Assembly: GCF_000002425.4 (NCBI RefSeq)
Contig: NC_037257.1
Location: 13,763,232 to 13,827,231, forward strand
From: Physcomitrium patens
Lineage: Eukaryota > Streptophyta > Bryopsida > Funariales > Funariaceae
Length of the DNA: 64,000 nt
Direction of reading: 5' to 3'
The position numbers and the translations under genes were made by a program. The notes below the pieces were generated by a model that was given only the letters and a program-made list of their open reading frames with translations, searched no databases and was not told the DNA's origin. Every line of letters begins with the position of its first letter. Position 1 is the stretch's first letter. Shown here piece by piece: positions 24,814 to 36,259 of the stretch.

Positions 24814-26530
24814 TGTCGTATTACGTGCTATCTTGCTTGAGAATGCACCAAGCGTTTGGCTGTAGAAGATAAAACAATGTTTTGTAAGTATTCGGGTAGG
24901 CTAATGGATTTCAACCATCTAAATATAACTATTTTAGATTTCAATGTAAAAGCTTAATGCCAATAAAAAGTACTTAGAAATACTATTTTTAATAACTTCA
25001 AGATATTATAAGCACAAAGTCTTTTTTTATTTGTTAGTTTTTATTTTTTATTTTATTTTATTTTATTTTATTTTTAACCCTAATCCTAGACAACAAGCTT
25101 TGGCAAGCTGTAATTCTCAATCTGATCGTCTGATTGTTGTAAACTTCTACTACTATTGTCTTTGCAAGCCTTCTAAATGCTCAAGAAGTTTCAATCCAAT
25201 CTAACTTATAGGTTGTAAGAATATGCCGTAAATCCACACTGATGTATCTTGACTGCCGCCTAAAAGTCCTCGACTTACCACGCCAAAAGTCACCTTATTC
25301 CAGCTGGTAGATCTCTAGATATTATAGAAACCCTAAACAATCCCAATCTGCTAACTCCCGACACCTCTTTACACTAATGGTCAAATATCTTCTATCTGTT
25401 CCATCAGATTAACACAACTTTTTGCATGTACTTGGCATACTCAACCTTCTAGATACCCCTAAATTTCAACTACAAAAGTTTCTCCAATTTCACAAAACAG
25501 TCAAGAATACTAGCTTTAACTTTATTGCAAAACAAAACCCAAATCACCAATACAAACACTGACTTTCAGCAAGGATTGCAAAAATCCTCCCAAATCCTAT
25601 TAAACCCAATTCTATACCTTTGGAAGGAGCTTGAAGCTACCTCTCCGACCCTCAAAACCCCAATCTTCGAATGCCCCTTTCCTTATCCTCTCCTCCCTTT
25701 TAACTCCGTGTGGTCCCATTTTCTCCTGCCTTGGACTCCGAATTGGAACAGCCAACGGCGCTTCCTCGAAATTCTTGTCTCTAAGAGGATCTTTTCATGG
25801 AAAAGATGTTCCTCCTCCAAATAGCATAGAGAACGAAACAACTTAAAATGGAACCGAAGCCTCCGTATTCGGGACCTCATTGGATTGCCCAACTAAGTCA
25901 GGTCCCATACTAGGTAAGAGGTCCATACCAAGACTTGGATTGGATGTCCCTGTAATTGGGTCAAATAGGCCCTTCACATCACACTCACCCGAATATTGAA
26001 TTGGTTCTTTTCTCTTTTGCTGACTCTTGCTAAGAATGGCCCGGACTCATTCCACTCAATTTACTGGAGAATCTTAAGGACCTTGATTTATCTCCTCAAT
26101 TTTTCCTTGGCTTTGGATCTGTTGATCCCGTTTATTGAAATTGGATGGAGCATTATATTGCTGATAAGTATGCCTCGACTATTTGCATTGGGGCACAATC
26201 ATCACTAGCTTTGGGATTCGAACATTCACTGGCATAATGACCAACCTGTCTGCAACGAAAACGACAAAGTGGTCTTTCTGCACCCCCATCATGCATATTG
26301 GGTGTCTCCACCGGTATATACCTACTAGACTTGTTCCATGTAGGGTTGAAAAATGATCCTGATTGTCCCATTGGTATGGAGGATACTTGGTTCGATGACG
26401 TCGATGAGGTGACATTAACTAACCCTGAATATTGGCACTTGAATTGGCCACTATTTTTAACATCTAAGATGACTAAATATTAATAATATCTTTTTTATTT
26501 ATATTTTTACCATATAGTTGTGTTACAACA
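24814..26530. mobile_element. Nested 1.7-kb repeat-block element inside the Copia leader
   Basis: It interrupts the GTG/GGC-rich Copia leader: GGCAGCGGCGGACAACAG ends at 24,813 and similar leader DNA resumes at 26,531. The element begins TGTCGTATTACGTG, shares the header TTGCTTGAGAATGCACCAAG with the other repeat blocks, and ends ACCATATAGTTGTGTTACAACA. The flanks CAACAG and CAATAG differ at one base and may be the target duplication. It is the least decayed copy: it has only AACCCTAATCCTAG where other copies have long CCTAA tracts. It contains a gag-like zinc knuckle, so it is probably a non-autonomous LTR element. Confidence 0.65.
26153..26420 (-). pseudogene. Gag zinc-knuckle fragment in the nested element
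   Basis: A minus-strand frame reads FFNPTWNKSSRYIPVETPN, then CRFRCRQVGHYASECSNPK and stops at 26,153. The second part is a retroelement CCHC knuckle in which the first spacing is Cys-X3-Cys instead of Cys-X2-Cys. No other protein part of a retroelement is recognisable between here and 24,814. Confidence 0.65.
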
Positions 26531-26929
26531 CAATAGCGGTGGACGGCAACGATAACGACAATGGCGTTAGGGCGGCGATGGCGACGAACGGCAGTGTTAG
26601 CAGCAACAAGGTGGCAACGGCAGCAGTGGCGTGTTCGACGGTAGCTTGGCAGTTGTTCAGCAGCTGTTTAGTGGCAGTTTGGTGGCATGTGTAAGGCGCA
26701 ACAGGGAGCAGGGAGTAAGCTAAAGTGGAGTTGGATTGGATCAAGTATTCTAAACAAGCAGGGCAGAGAGTAGAACAAATGTTCTAAGCAAGCAACTAAT
26801 GTGAGGGGCTAGCAAGAAGAACAAGATAATGAGGGAGACACTGAGCAAGGGTAGCAACAGATTTGAAGAGTCAAAGACTAGAGCAAAAAAAATTGTGATA
26901 GTATGTACAAGAGAGCCGTATTGATAACG
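26531..26929 (-). other. Copia 5' leader
   Basis: This is the untranslated leader between the 5' LTR and gag, interrupted by the nested element. The plus strand is rich in GGCAGC, GGCGACG and GGTGG triplets, so the transcript would be rich in GCC/CAC triplets. The leader continues at 24,700-24,813. Confidence 0.6.
26914..26929 (-). promoter_or_regulatory. Copia primer-binding site
   Basis: Directly after the 5' LTR the minus strand reads CGTTATCAATACGGCT. The TTATCA core resembles the initiator-tRNA complement used by many plant Copia elements, with mismatches. Confidence 0.55.
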
Positions 26930-27231
26930 TGTTGAGATTGTTTAGAAAGACACAAGAGTAATAGTAAGTCATACACATATACAAGAGTAGTAGTAAGTCA
27001 TACACATACACAAGAGTAGTAGTAAGTCATACACATAAGAGGGTTTCTAAGGAGAGAGAGCTTCACACACCAAAATCTATTGATCTGGTTGTGTCTCATA
27101 TACAAAAAGAGAAAAAGGAGAGAGGATAAATAATACTTTTCCACTAGACTCTAAATATTGTAGCTATAGTATTTACTGTATTCTACAATAAATATTGTGG
27201 AGAGCGTCGGCTATATTTAATGATCTCAACA
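26930..27231 (-). repeat. Copia 5' LTR
   Basis: It is 302 bases long with the same TGTTGAG...CTCAACA ends as the left LTR. It carries three copies of the 29-base unit that is present twice in the left LTR; this accounts exactly for the length difference. Confidence 0.92.
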
Positions 27232-27236
27232 CTAAC
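27232..27236. repeat. Target site duplication CTAAC, right
   Basis: It matches CTAAC at 19,593-19,597. Confidence 0.9.
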
Positions 27237-27600
27237 AATGCCTTTTTGCTCTGCCATGCTTGCTTGCTTGCCATCTTCTCTCTCTCCTCCTCGCTCCCCT
27301 GTAGGCGTATATTACGGACCCCGATACATGCAGGTCATACTTAACACAATTAGTCACCATAATAAAAGTGAGACGAAACTACACAAGTAGTAGCAATACC
27401 ACAATTCTTCACTTCTCCGCAATAGAAGTCCTTCTGCCATGTTTTGCCACTCCAACTCATCATTGCCAGTAGGACAGCCAAGGAAGGGGGCAGAATGGCG
27501 GGAATGAAGGAAGGATCCCTCTCAAGGACCCCGTCCATAGACTACATGGCATGGCGATTCTTCGTTGTACATAAATTTCATTTAAGGTAGTCGACCCATT
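27237..27600. other. Unique DNA right of the Copia insertion
   Basis: Composition is normal and continues the pre-insertion sequence of 17.8-19.6 kb. A minus-strand frame of 62 codons at 27,350-27,538 (MDGVLERDPSFIPAILPPSL) has no recognisable domain. I do not call it a gene. Confidence 0.35.
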
Positions 27601-27769
27601 CTTGACCACCCCCTATTTGTGACCTACAAGGTGGTGTATTTCTTGTCAATTTGACAAGATAATATTGATTAGTTTTGGTTTTATTTTACTTAATATACGT
27701 TTTGTCTCAACTCTATGGCGTCACTGGGTAATAAATTAAGAATTTCATGTCAACTTAGAAAATTTGTCA

Positions 27770-28040
27770 AGAAATCCACAATTCTTGATCTTGTAACCAA
27801 CCACTAGTTGGAAATAGGTTAGCCTATATGTCAGATTTTGGTCAAAGAGAATCTCCAACTAAAACATTAATATAAATTCTGTTTTTGGGCAAATTTTTGT
27901 GAAAATACTTAAAATCCTCATGATTTTTGATTTTGTACACTTACGGCATATGCTAAAATGGGTCGAAAGTAGGTTGATTACCTTAGCTATAGAAACCTCG
28001 CGTTGTTGCCTCTCCCTAGGTAAAGACAAGGAACTAAAAA
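27770..28040 (+). repeat. Dispersed repeat pair, member 1
   Basis: GTGAAAATACTTAAAATCCT (near 27,899), GCCTATATGTC (near 27,822) and GCATATGCTAAAATG (near 27,946) recur in the same order and spacing at 33,355-33,600. Both copies are decayed and show no coding sequence. The family is unknown. Confidence 0.65.
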
Positions 28041-28410
28041 CATTGCACCTTGGATTCATAATCCATACATAGAATGTATATCTAGAGTTATTCAATTACG
28101 GGAGAATCTTGGGGTATTACTCCTACAAGGGCATTGCAAGTTTTAGAATAAATGCCCAATCACAAATATGTTGTAGTCATATTTAAAAAATAAATAAAAA
28201 TAAATAAAAATATATATTAAAAATGAGATTTTATAAACGATTTGAAAGATGTAAATAGTTGTTTCAAACTAAGATTTATATTTTAATTATTTATATAAAG
28301 TAACTTTTACATATTTATTAGTATTATATTAGCCAAAATTTAATAATTAAAAATTCAATGGTAGAAAATATTTAGATTAGAATGTTTATTTAGCTTATTA
28401 AATGGTTATT

Positions 28411-28463
<53 letters not shown>

Positions 28464-30400
28464 TTTATTGGCTTTTTTTTTAGATTGTTTCAAGATCTAC
28501 TTTAAAAAGATTTTTTTTGGCTTTAAATATAAAATAAATAAGATGAAAAAAAATATTGATCATTAGTTCAAAATTAAAATATCATATTCTAATAAATTCT
28601 AAAATAAAATATGCTTAATTCAATGAGTTCAATACAAAAATAAATAAATAATAATTGATATTTTTTTGTAGTTAGTATTTTATTTAAAAGAAAGTTATTT
28701 TATTTAATTGATTTTTGTGTAGAACTTCTTGATTGTGATCAAATTCTTATATATAATTTAAACTTTAAATCATATCACTCTTTAATAAATTATTTAGCTA
28801 TAATTTGTTAAATTGTTAGAAGATTATGGACTATTAGTCTATTATTTAAATATCTATTACTTCGTAAGAATCTAAAATTCATCATTTACTCATAATGCAC
28901 ATTAATACCTTCATATGCTACATTATAGATTTACATCTTTACTATTTTACTAGAGGTTGTCACTTGTAAGGATTACCTAAAACTTGTTATTTATGATCCA
29001 AGCTGATTCTAAATTAGGAGGTGATGGCATTGAGGTACCCAAAAGCAAATGCCATTGTTGGAGGTTTGATCTCCAACTATAAACTCTCATCCAAGTAGTT
29101 AACACCCTTGGTGTGTCAAAAAACAAATATGTTATTTGTTGTAATAACAGTTACATAACCGCACAAGGAGAAGTACACTACGACAAAGCAAGAAGTACAC
29201 TATGGCAATTTGTATAGAGCACACAAGGACATTCTAAAGAAGCGAAAGATCGGAATATAGAAAGTGCATCCAAGTGCCACAAATGTAAAGTAGGTCTAAT
29301 TTTCAGCATTTTTTTTTTGAAAGAGACGAGGGAATTTGACAAGTCAAGCCTCTTGGAGTAAAAGAAGAATTAACTACACCAATATCTATTATTTGTGTGT
29401 ATCACAATATTCAGATATTTATATGTAAAATGCAACTACAACAAGATCCAAAAATTAGATTTCAATAGAACAAAAGATCTGAAAGAGTGATGCCACAAAA
29501 TAATTGTTTTGTTTCTATACTGCAAACAATGTAGAGAACACTATTTACGGATATTGGTGTAGATCTCTAAGGTTGAAAGTAGTAACCTGGTGGCAACAAG
29601 ATGTTTGAACATATATATATAAGAAACTATTGTATTATTATTATTATTATTACTTTGTAAAATAATCTTAAAATATTAAATTAAAATATATAATATTAAT
29701 ATCAAAAAAAAAAAAAAAAAAAAAAAAAAACTCATAGAGTAGACATTAAGGAGGATAAGTATTTGCAATAGTTGTTCCTTTAAATAAAGAACTTGAACAA
29801 TTTTTTTATTTTATTTTTTATTTTTTATCTCTATCTTTTATCTTTAAATGTGCTTACTTAAGTTAATAGTTTGTAGATGATAAGAAAAACCTAAAAGTAG
29901 TCCAAGCATGACAATAGTTTACAACAAAATGCAATGTCTTAAAATAATATAATATGGATCAATAAATTAATAATTGATAAAACAAAGTTTGCAACATCAT
30001 CCAAATTTATACTTAAGACCAGTAAAATTTAATAAAGTATTCTTATTATGCTCAAGAATATTTCTATTATATTTTATTATTTCAAGTATAAAAATATTGA
30101 TTTTTAATAAAGAATTTGCACATTGTCCAATGTTTGTTCAAAGACAACAGACAAAATTCTTTGAACATAGTTGATCCTTGTCGATGACAATTTGTTATTT
30201 TATATTTGTTCATGCAATCAAGTCCAAGTATAGTACTACCAAATCATTAATTTTACATTGGACACTATAAACTAAACTTCCCTATCAACCTCACCTGCAA
30301 TATCCATCATACTTTTTCCCAAGGTTCATGAAACAAAGTTGTATGAGAAAAATTGAGCATCTCAAATTAAATGACATTAGTTTAGGAATTTTCAGATTAG
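28041..30400. other. AT-rich intergenic DNA, no gene seen
   Basis: There is no protein similarity over 2.3 kb. It holds simple repeats: (AT)n at 28,415-28,460, (TTA)n at 29,633-29,653 and a run of 27 A at 29,704-29,730. The part at 29,000-29,300 is less AT-rich but has no clear frame. Confidence 0.5.
28415..28460. repeat. (AT)23 microsatellite
   Basis: A pure AT dinucleotide run of 46 bases, the longest in the window. Confidence 0.95.
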
Positions 30401-30413
30401 GTCAACTACTCTA

Positions 30414-30716
30414 CTAATAATTGTGCCGCCTTTCATCTAATGCAACAAAGAACATTTCCCCACTGGAGATGCAAATTTCTGCAGGATGTTTATCGATATT
30501 CACAGCATTAGGGCGTGTCACGTCTTCTGCCAACGTAACGTGTAAGCGATCTCGAACAACATTGTTGCTATCATTAGATGCACGCAATTCGTTCAAGACA
30601 ATGGTGACGTTGATTTCAGACGTGGCAAGCACATCCGAATCAACAATCTTCGCCGCTGGAACCTGGTCGTCACAAATAGACATCGAACTGACGGAATGTT
30701 TTTTGGTGCACCACCG
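30414..30716 (-). other. Unrecognised open frame, possible last exon
   Basis: The minus-strand frame reads GISRWCTKKHSVSS, MSICDDQVPAAKIVDSDVL, INVTIVLNELRASND, RPNAVNIDKHPAEICI, FFVALDERRHNY and ends at 30,414. Its residue mix looks like a real, mildly acidic globular protein, but I cannot name a family. The overlapping plus frame at 30,421-30,834 is equally open, so the strand is not certain. It lies in a 1.7-kb island of normal composition together with the next two entries. Confidence 0.35.
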
Positions 30717-31070
30717 AGAAATACCTGTCTTTCCTTCACTATTCTATCCAAAGGCACACGAAGAGCATCCAAGAAGAAATTCAGCAATCAAGAAGAAAGA
30801 CAGCGAATCAGCCATCTTCCCGCAAGGGAACTGAAGCACGCAAAGTTAACGATGAACCATTTCAATAAACACTTCGTTTTCTTACCACTCACCGAAAGAA
30901 ACAAAAAACCACTAAAACACTGATACCGGAAGACAGACCCTTCCAGCAATTTCGATAACTGATGATGCGATCTTAGCTTGATTAGTAAACCGTCGGAAAC
31001 GATCTAAGACAATGGAAAGAGTCCACATGAGAAACCATGTTCCCTAGCTCAGACGTGCCATTCCATACGG

Positions 31071-31366
31071 TTAATCACAAACTTTCGATGGTGTGCTTGA
31101 CAAAACGATCAGCATGACAACAATGTCTGTAAATAGGGTTACATTGTTTTCCTTGACGGAGTATGTGAGCTCTTGAGGGGCTTTGCAGAGCGAAATGGCC
31201 AATGTTTTCGTCAGCGACTGATGTGCGATAACTTTATGAAGCGAGACTCCGATTTGTTAAACCCAGCGGCTTCCTCAATATCGACGAACTGCAGCTCATG
31301 ATTCGCTGTGCCCATGGCCAGTTCAGCACTTTCCAATCTCGCCCAGTCATGAACAAACGCATTCAC
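31071..31366 (-). pseudogene. Unrecognised gene fragment with a frameshift
   Basis: After a good acceptor (CCGGTTTAG) the minus strand encodes VNAFVHDWARLESAEL, ANHELQFVDIEEAAGFNKSE and SRFIKL, then stops in this frame at 31,211. One frame shift away a second open stretch continues: HQSLTKTLAISLCKAPQELT, YSVKENNVTLFTDIVVMLIV, ending at 31,071. The two parts look like one protein broken by a single-base change, either a real mutation or a sequencing error. I do not recognise the family. Confidence 0.4.
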
Positions 31367-31659
31367 CTAAACCGGAACCTCGTCGTGCAGGCAGAGACCC
31401 CGCTCTAGTACGGCAAGAATGCTATACGCACAGACTCTCTCCGTTTTACGATGGGGCATTACTGTCGCAGCTACCGAAAAAGAAAAAGAAAACGAACAAG
31501 AAAAAAAAGGACCTCGTGAATTTGGATGCAACAAGCCATGTGGCCTGGACATGATCAAATTGCGACTCTGTAACATGATTCTAAAATGCTCAACGACATT
31601 CATGAAGTAAGCTCAGAACTCATTTGCAGAAGCAGAAAATTGTGAACCAGCAGAATCTC

Positions 31660-32110
31660 ACCTGCCAAGCCTAAAAATAAATAAATACACAATTAAAGAC
31701 CGCATGTCCAACCTGTTGCAGGAAAATTGCGATAGCACTGTTCGGTCACAACGCCGCCACCCCACACATCGTCCACCCTGCCCGAGTATATACACACAGA
31801 GCCCTGAATTCCAGTCTGAATTGGCTACATGGTTGCAGTCAAAATTCAGGGAGAACAGATTCAGAATTAAAAAAACAAACACGGTTATAACAATCAAAAC
31901 ACCCTCCCGTGATTCCTGATGGCTTCGACTCTCAGTATCATTTGAGAACACAAGAAAACCTGTTCACCTCTGTCCCGATTTGCCTGCAAAAACAACGGGC
32001 CTTTCCACAATCTTAGTGCCGAAGCCCTTTCCAAGTTCAGCCCAAACCAGCTTGGAAGCTCTTCCACAATTTAGGGTTTCATGCCACGCAGGGAATTTAG
32101 GGTTTCATTA
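31660..32110 (-). promoter_or_regulatory. Probable 5' region of the 30.4-32.1 kb locus, with telo-box pair
   Basis: Read on the minus strand, ATGAAACCCTAAAT occurs twice, 26 bases apart (32,095-32,108 and 32,069-32,082 on the plus coordinates). AAACCCTAA telo-boxes are typical of 5' ends of plant housekeeping genes. Downstream, 32,050-31,960 has two open frames and a possible donor (CAGAGGTGAAC near 31,965); another donor-like CAGGTGAGA lies near 31,660. No full gene model could be made. Confidence 0.4.
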
Positions 32111-32149
32111 TACCTTCGCTTACACCTTGTCTTAGCAATTCAAGTTATG

Positions 32150-34162
32150 TGTGTTAGTATACTAACTTGTCTCGTGCACAGCTGGGATTGTGTTATTGAA
32201 TGTGATACAATAATCTGATTAGGAATTATTGTTGAAAATTTGGATGCAAGTATTTTAATACATCTTAGAAATATATACATTATCATAAAATATCATACAT
32301 TATGATTTAGAATCACATCTTCAATATGTGTATTTTTTAAATCCATTTGTTAATGATAAATTTATATTTTCTTAAAATATTTAATACTCTTTTGTAAAGA
32401 AATAAAAACTAATGTTTAAATTGTATAAACCTATCTATATATTTCATTTTGTCTTTTTGTTCTAATCTCTTTGATTATTTGACCATCATATGATACAAAC
32501 TTTATGCAAACCTTCATAAAGATAACACAACTTACATCCAAACCTAAAACACAATTGTTATATTGTGATGGAACAACCACAATTGTTGAAGACATTTGCT
32601 CTCAAGTAGGGTCCAATATGAAAATACTTACATTTTAAAATTGATAATTGCATTTTTGAGAATTTAAATGAGAGGTTTCTCTAAATAGCACTTTTATATT
32701 GTAACTCCATGCTTATTAGTCTATTTGGTCTACTCAATTCACTGGCACTACATTGAAGTAATCAAAAGAATATGTTTTAATGAAGTAGTTGTACAAATAA
32801 TTGTTTTGATGAATAACTTGTCCAACTTAATTATTTACTTACATATTAATGCCACTTGTTGAAGAGGCATTCTTTTCTAATGCAATACATTTGTTTCCTA
32901 AAATGTTAACATGAAGAAGACATTTATCTTTAGCTGATTTTTTTGATTGCATTGATGTTGACATTTTGAAGAACATTGCTAGTTGCTTTATCTACAATAA
33001 GGTCACTGATTTTTATCAAAAACTCACCATGCACTGTCAACACAAGATAGCTATATTTATGAGTAAGGTAACCAACCTATTGTCAACTACCTCTCTCATT
33101 TCCAATATATAGGCTTACCTAATTTTGTTAGTTTGGCCATTAGGTTTGACATTTTATTGATTGGAAATATATCAAGGAGTGGTTAAAATGATGTTAAGTT
33201 GTGAGCAATAAATAAAATTCATTGTATTCAAAATGAATATGTGTGTATTATCAATAGGTGGCAATTGCTGATTGGTTGGAGGAAAATAGTAGTATAATTA
33301 GGTGTTATATTTCTCTTACTAGCATTAATAGGTGTCACATATCATGGTTTTGTAAAAATTGGATTCTTAGTTTTGTAACCTACTAGCAATTAAAATTAGG
33401 TAGGCCTATATGTCTAAAATGGATTAAAGAAAATCTTTAGCTAAAATATTTATATAAATTTTGATTTTGGGCCAAATTGTGTGAAAATACTTAAAATCCT
33501 TTTGATTTCTATTTTCTTATATGGAGTTATTTTTTTATTTTTACACCTACTAGATATATGCTAAAATACTAGTATTATTGGAAATAGATTATCTACCTTA
33601 CATGCCTATTTACATGTGTTCTATGTTCTATATGTCTAAGTTATTGATTTGTGATGTGATGATAATTTTCATTCTGCTATCATTCTATTGGATACTCTTG
33701 CTAATTTTTGTAATTGCAATTCTTTGTTGTTGTAGACAATTCATTGCAACATACATCATATTGATATTATTAGTGTTATTTTATAGTTTTATGAAGACTC
33801 TAGTGATTGTGTTGATAGACTATCGAAGAAGTTATTGTTCTTTTGGAACCCATTTAAACATTATGTAATTATACTTGGTTCAAAGGCATGACTTATTGGT
33901 TATTATATTGATTCAATTTAAGTGCCATTCTTCAAATGCATTTCCTACCTATAATGCAAGCTGCAAATTATTCTTTGTTTTATGTGGAAGTCTTCTTATA
34001 TTAAATTTTGAACATTTTGTATGGCATCTGGTATCTTTAAAGAGTCACCTTTGCAGGCTATATCTTGAAGTCTTAAATAGATGAAAATTTTAGTTAATGA
34101 CTTGACCATACGACATTGAATATCGACAACACAAGTTGATATGTAATACTTGAATTTCAAAT

Positions 34163-34196
<34 letters not shown>

Positions 34197-34727
34197 CCTT
34201 CTCTATATGTTGATTCAATATAGAACATTTATAGTTGTCCATGAGTGTTTTTTCATGTTTTTATGACTAAAGACATTTATACTACATTCTAAGTTACAAA
34301 CCTTGTGATTAATGTCTTAGTCAAATCTTAGTCAAATAAAAAGTTATAAATTGAATTTACAATCATTATAATTTGATATTAAAAATTATTTTTTCAACAT
34401 TTAAATTTTATAGTAAAACATATCTCATGCATTCTTTTTCATAATTATTCTTATCTATATAGATATATATATATATATATATATATATAATAAACCTTTG
34501 TTGTCACAATTCAATATTCTTAACTTTCAAAATGAGTTTTTAAAAACAATATTATTTAAATGTTGAACTACTGGTTATATCAATTTATTATTTCACCATC
34601 ACTAATTAAAATTTTATTTTGAGATTATAAAATTATCAATTGTATAATAAAATAATTGAATAGATATAGTTTAAATAATATTTTAAAATATGACTCTAAT
34701 TTTTACTATTTTTATTGATGTAGTATT
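32150..34727. other. AT-rich intergenic DNA
   Basis: I see no gene. It holds the second member of the dispersed repeat pair (33,355-33,600), a run of 31 T at 34,166-34,196 and (AT)n near 34,462-34,488. Open frames at 33,578-33,868 and 33,875-34,084 are composed of hydrophobic codons expected from AT-rich DNA and lack similarity. Confidence 0.5.
33355..33600 (+). repeat. Dispersed repeat pair, member 2
   Basis: TTTTGTAACCTACTAGCAAT, GCCTATATGTCTAAAATGG, GTGAAAATACTTAAAATCCT and ATATGCTAAAATACTAG follow the order of the copy at 27,770-28,040. Confidence 0.65.
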
Positions 34728-35214
34728 TGTCATTTGTATTATATTATACAATATAATAAATTTGATAATATCTTATAGAGTAGCTTCTCAGAAGTTTTAT
34801 ATACACAGATTTCCTTTATATGTATTTTTAAGTGAATGGTAGGTTGAAAACTAGGCCAAAAAGTTGGCCACGAATTGCAAACGTTGGTGACTTGTGATAT
34901 TAGTTGGCCATGTAGTGCACATGTAGGAAAAATTTCTTGCAAGTTAGATATGTGTCTTGCAAGTTGGACATGTATTAAAGATCTTAAAGAATGTCACTAC
35001 ATAGCTCATAGTTATATGGTATATGTAGAGGCAAAAGTAAGACCTTGCTTAATCTTGTTAATGCCTTTCTTGTTCTTATTCTTATTTATTGTGCTTTAAA
35101 AGTTGTAGACTATCTACCATTAAATTAGTATTTTTATTTTTTAATATTTATTTTTTTTAAGAAAAAAAACTAATCTTTTTTTGTAGAAATTTTCATCAGA
35201 TATTAAAGGTTACA
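34728..35214 (+). repeat. Decayed chromovirus 5' LTR
   Basis: It starts TGTCATTTGT and shares with the family LTR the segments AGAGTAGCTTCTCAGAAG (34,780), AGTTGGCCACGAATTGC, TTGCAAGTTAGATATGTGTC, a TATA-like GGTATATGTAGAGGC near 35,020 and an end near TTTTCATCAGATATT. A gag relic follows in the same direction, as expected for a 5' LTR. Confidence 0.65.
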
Positions 35215-35499
35215 AATTACTTTTGTCTAATTTAATTTGTAGATTTGTCAAAGTTGATTGTTATAAAAATGGAAGAAAAAACTATAGATGTTATATTTGA
35301 TGGAAATAAGAATAGATTTGCAACTATTGCAAATCTTCATGAGTTTGTCAATACTTTTGAGGTAAAAATTTAACATATTATCAATTTCAATCATGGAGGT
35401 ACTATTTCTACACTTATGAAAGAAGTCAACAATGACATTCAATGTCTATGCTAAGAAGTTGTATTATTGAAAGAACCAAGTACATCAATCTTATAATTG

Positions 35500-36235
35500 G
35501 ATTTGAGAAGGAATAATATGCCAAAGAAATTTGATGGAATACAATAAAAAAGTTTAAGGATTTCTACAATAACTCAAGCTTAATTCAATATTACATCTTT
35601 TTTAATATTTTATGGATATACTTAAATTGGAGTTATAGACATATTTCTATTTGGAAATTTTCTTTCTTATTTTGTACCTTAAATAAGAAAAGATTCATAA
35701 TGCTTATATGATTAAAATTTATTCTCAAAAGTATTTACAACCACATTTGAAGAATATGCTTGAAAAAAAATACCAAAGACAAAATTTCTATTTTATAGTA
35801 ATAATTATAATTAAATATCATTTATATTGTTGAATTTATAACTTTTCTTGCAAGGTGATATATAATTTTAAAGCCATTATCAATCAATTTTAATATAAAT
35901 TAAAAGATATTATTGAAGATTAATTATTGGCAATGCCAAAAAGAGATCTATTAAAATAATTTATTGGACAAGCTATTACATGCAATAATCAACTTTTTGA
36001 AAGATGCTAAGAACAAATATTTGCATGAATAAGAATTAATTAAGTTATGACAACAATTCTTAAGTTTTTAGAAATTTATTCATCAATGCCAGAACTTAAG
36101 AAAATTGATACAATAAGTTTTAAATCTCTCACTAAGCAAAAAAATTTCAAAACAAAACATAGAGGATTGTACTTATTATATGAAAAACCTAAGTACATTG
36201 ATTAATATTATGAAAAGAAATAACACAATCACAAA
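35500..36235 (+). pseudogene. Ty3/Gypsy gag relic (copy 3)
   Basis: PKKFDGIQ near 35,520 corresponds to LPEKFDGTR of the intact element. The gag core follows at 35,700-36,050 (NNQLFERC-like residues), then a knuckle relic YLLYEKPKYID near 36,170. It matches the relics at 1.08-1.8 and 2.93-3.45 kb more closely than the younger element, so the three relics form an older subfamily. Confidence 0.75.
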
Positions 36236-36259
36236 ATAAAATAATGGTTGCTAAAGAAG

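Larger units (their letters stand above)
19598..27231 (-). mobile_element. Ty1/Copia LTR retrotransposon with nested insertion
   Basis: The two LTRs (273 and 302 bases) begin TGTTGAGA and end CTCAACA, are flanked by CTAAC, and enclose, read leftwards, a primer-binding site, leader, gag, protease, integrase, reverse transcriptase and RNase H, ending at a polypurine tract. Integrase before reverse transcriptase defines Copia. By eye the LTRs differ at roughly 15 positions besides a 29-base unit gain, so this is an older insertion than the Gypsy element at 41.7 kb. All frames are broken. The leader was hit by a 1.7-kb element (24,814-26,530). Confidence 0.92.

Noticed and set aside
19593..27236. 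29-base direct repeats considered as a CRISPR-like array
   Set aside because: The units are contiguous without spacers, lie inside LTRs, and the genome is a plant's.
28990..29110. Possible tRNA-like box (GGTTTGATCTCC)
   Set aside because: No A box or cloverleaf could be placed around it. I found no convincing tRNA, rRNA or other RNA gene in the window.
30421..30834. 137-codon plus-strand open frame opposite the minus-strand frame of 30,414-30,716
   Set aside because: It is Ser/Thr-rich without a domain. The minus-strand frame looks more protein-like and agrees with the direction of the other frames and telo-boxes, but the choice is not certain.
33578..34084. Two successive hydrophobic open frames (96 and 69 codons)
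   Set aside because: The composition is that of AT-rich noise; there is no similarity, no splice support and the first overlaps the dispersed repeat.
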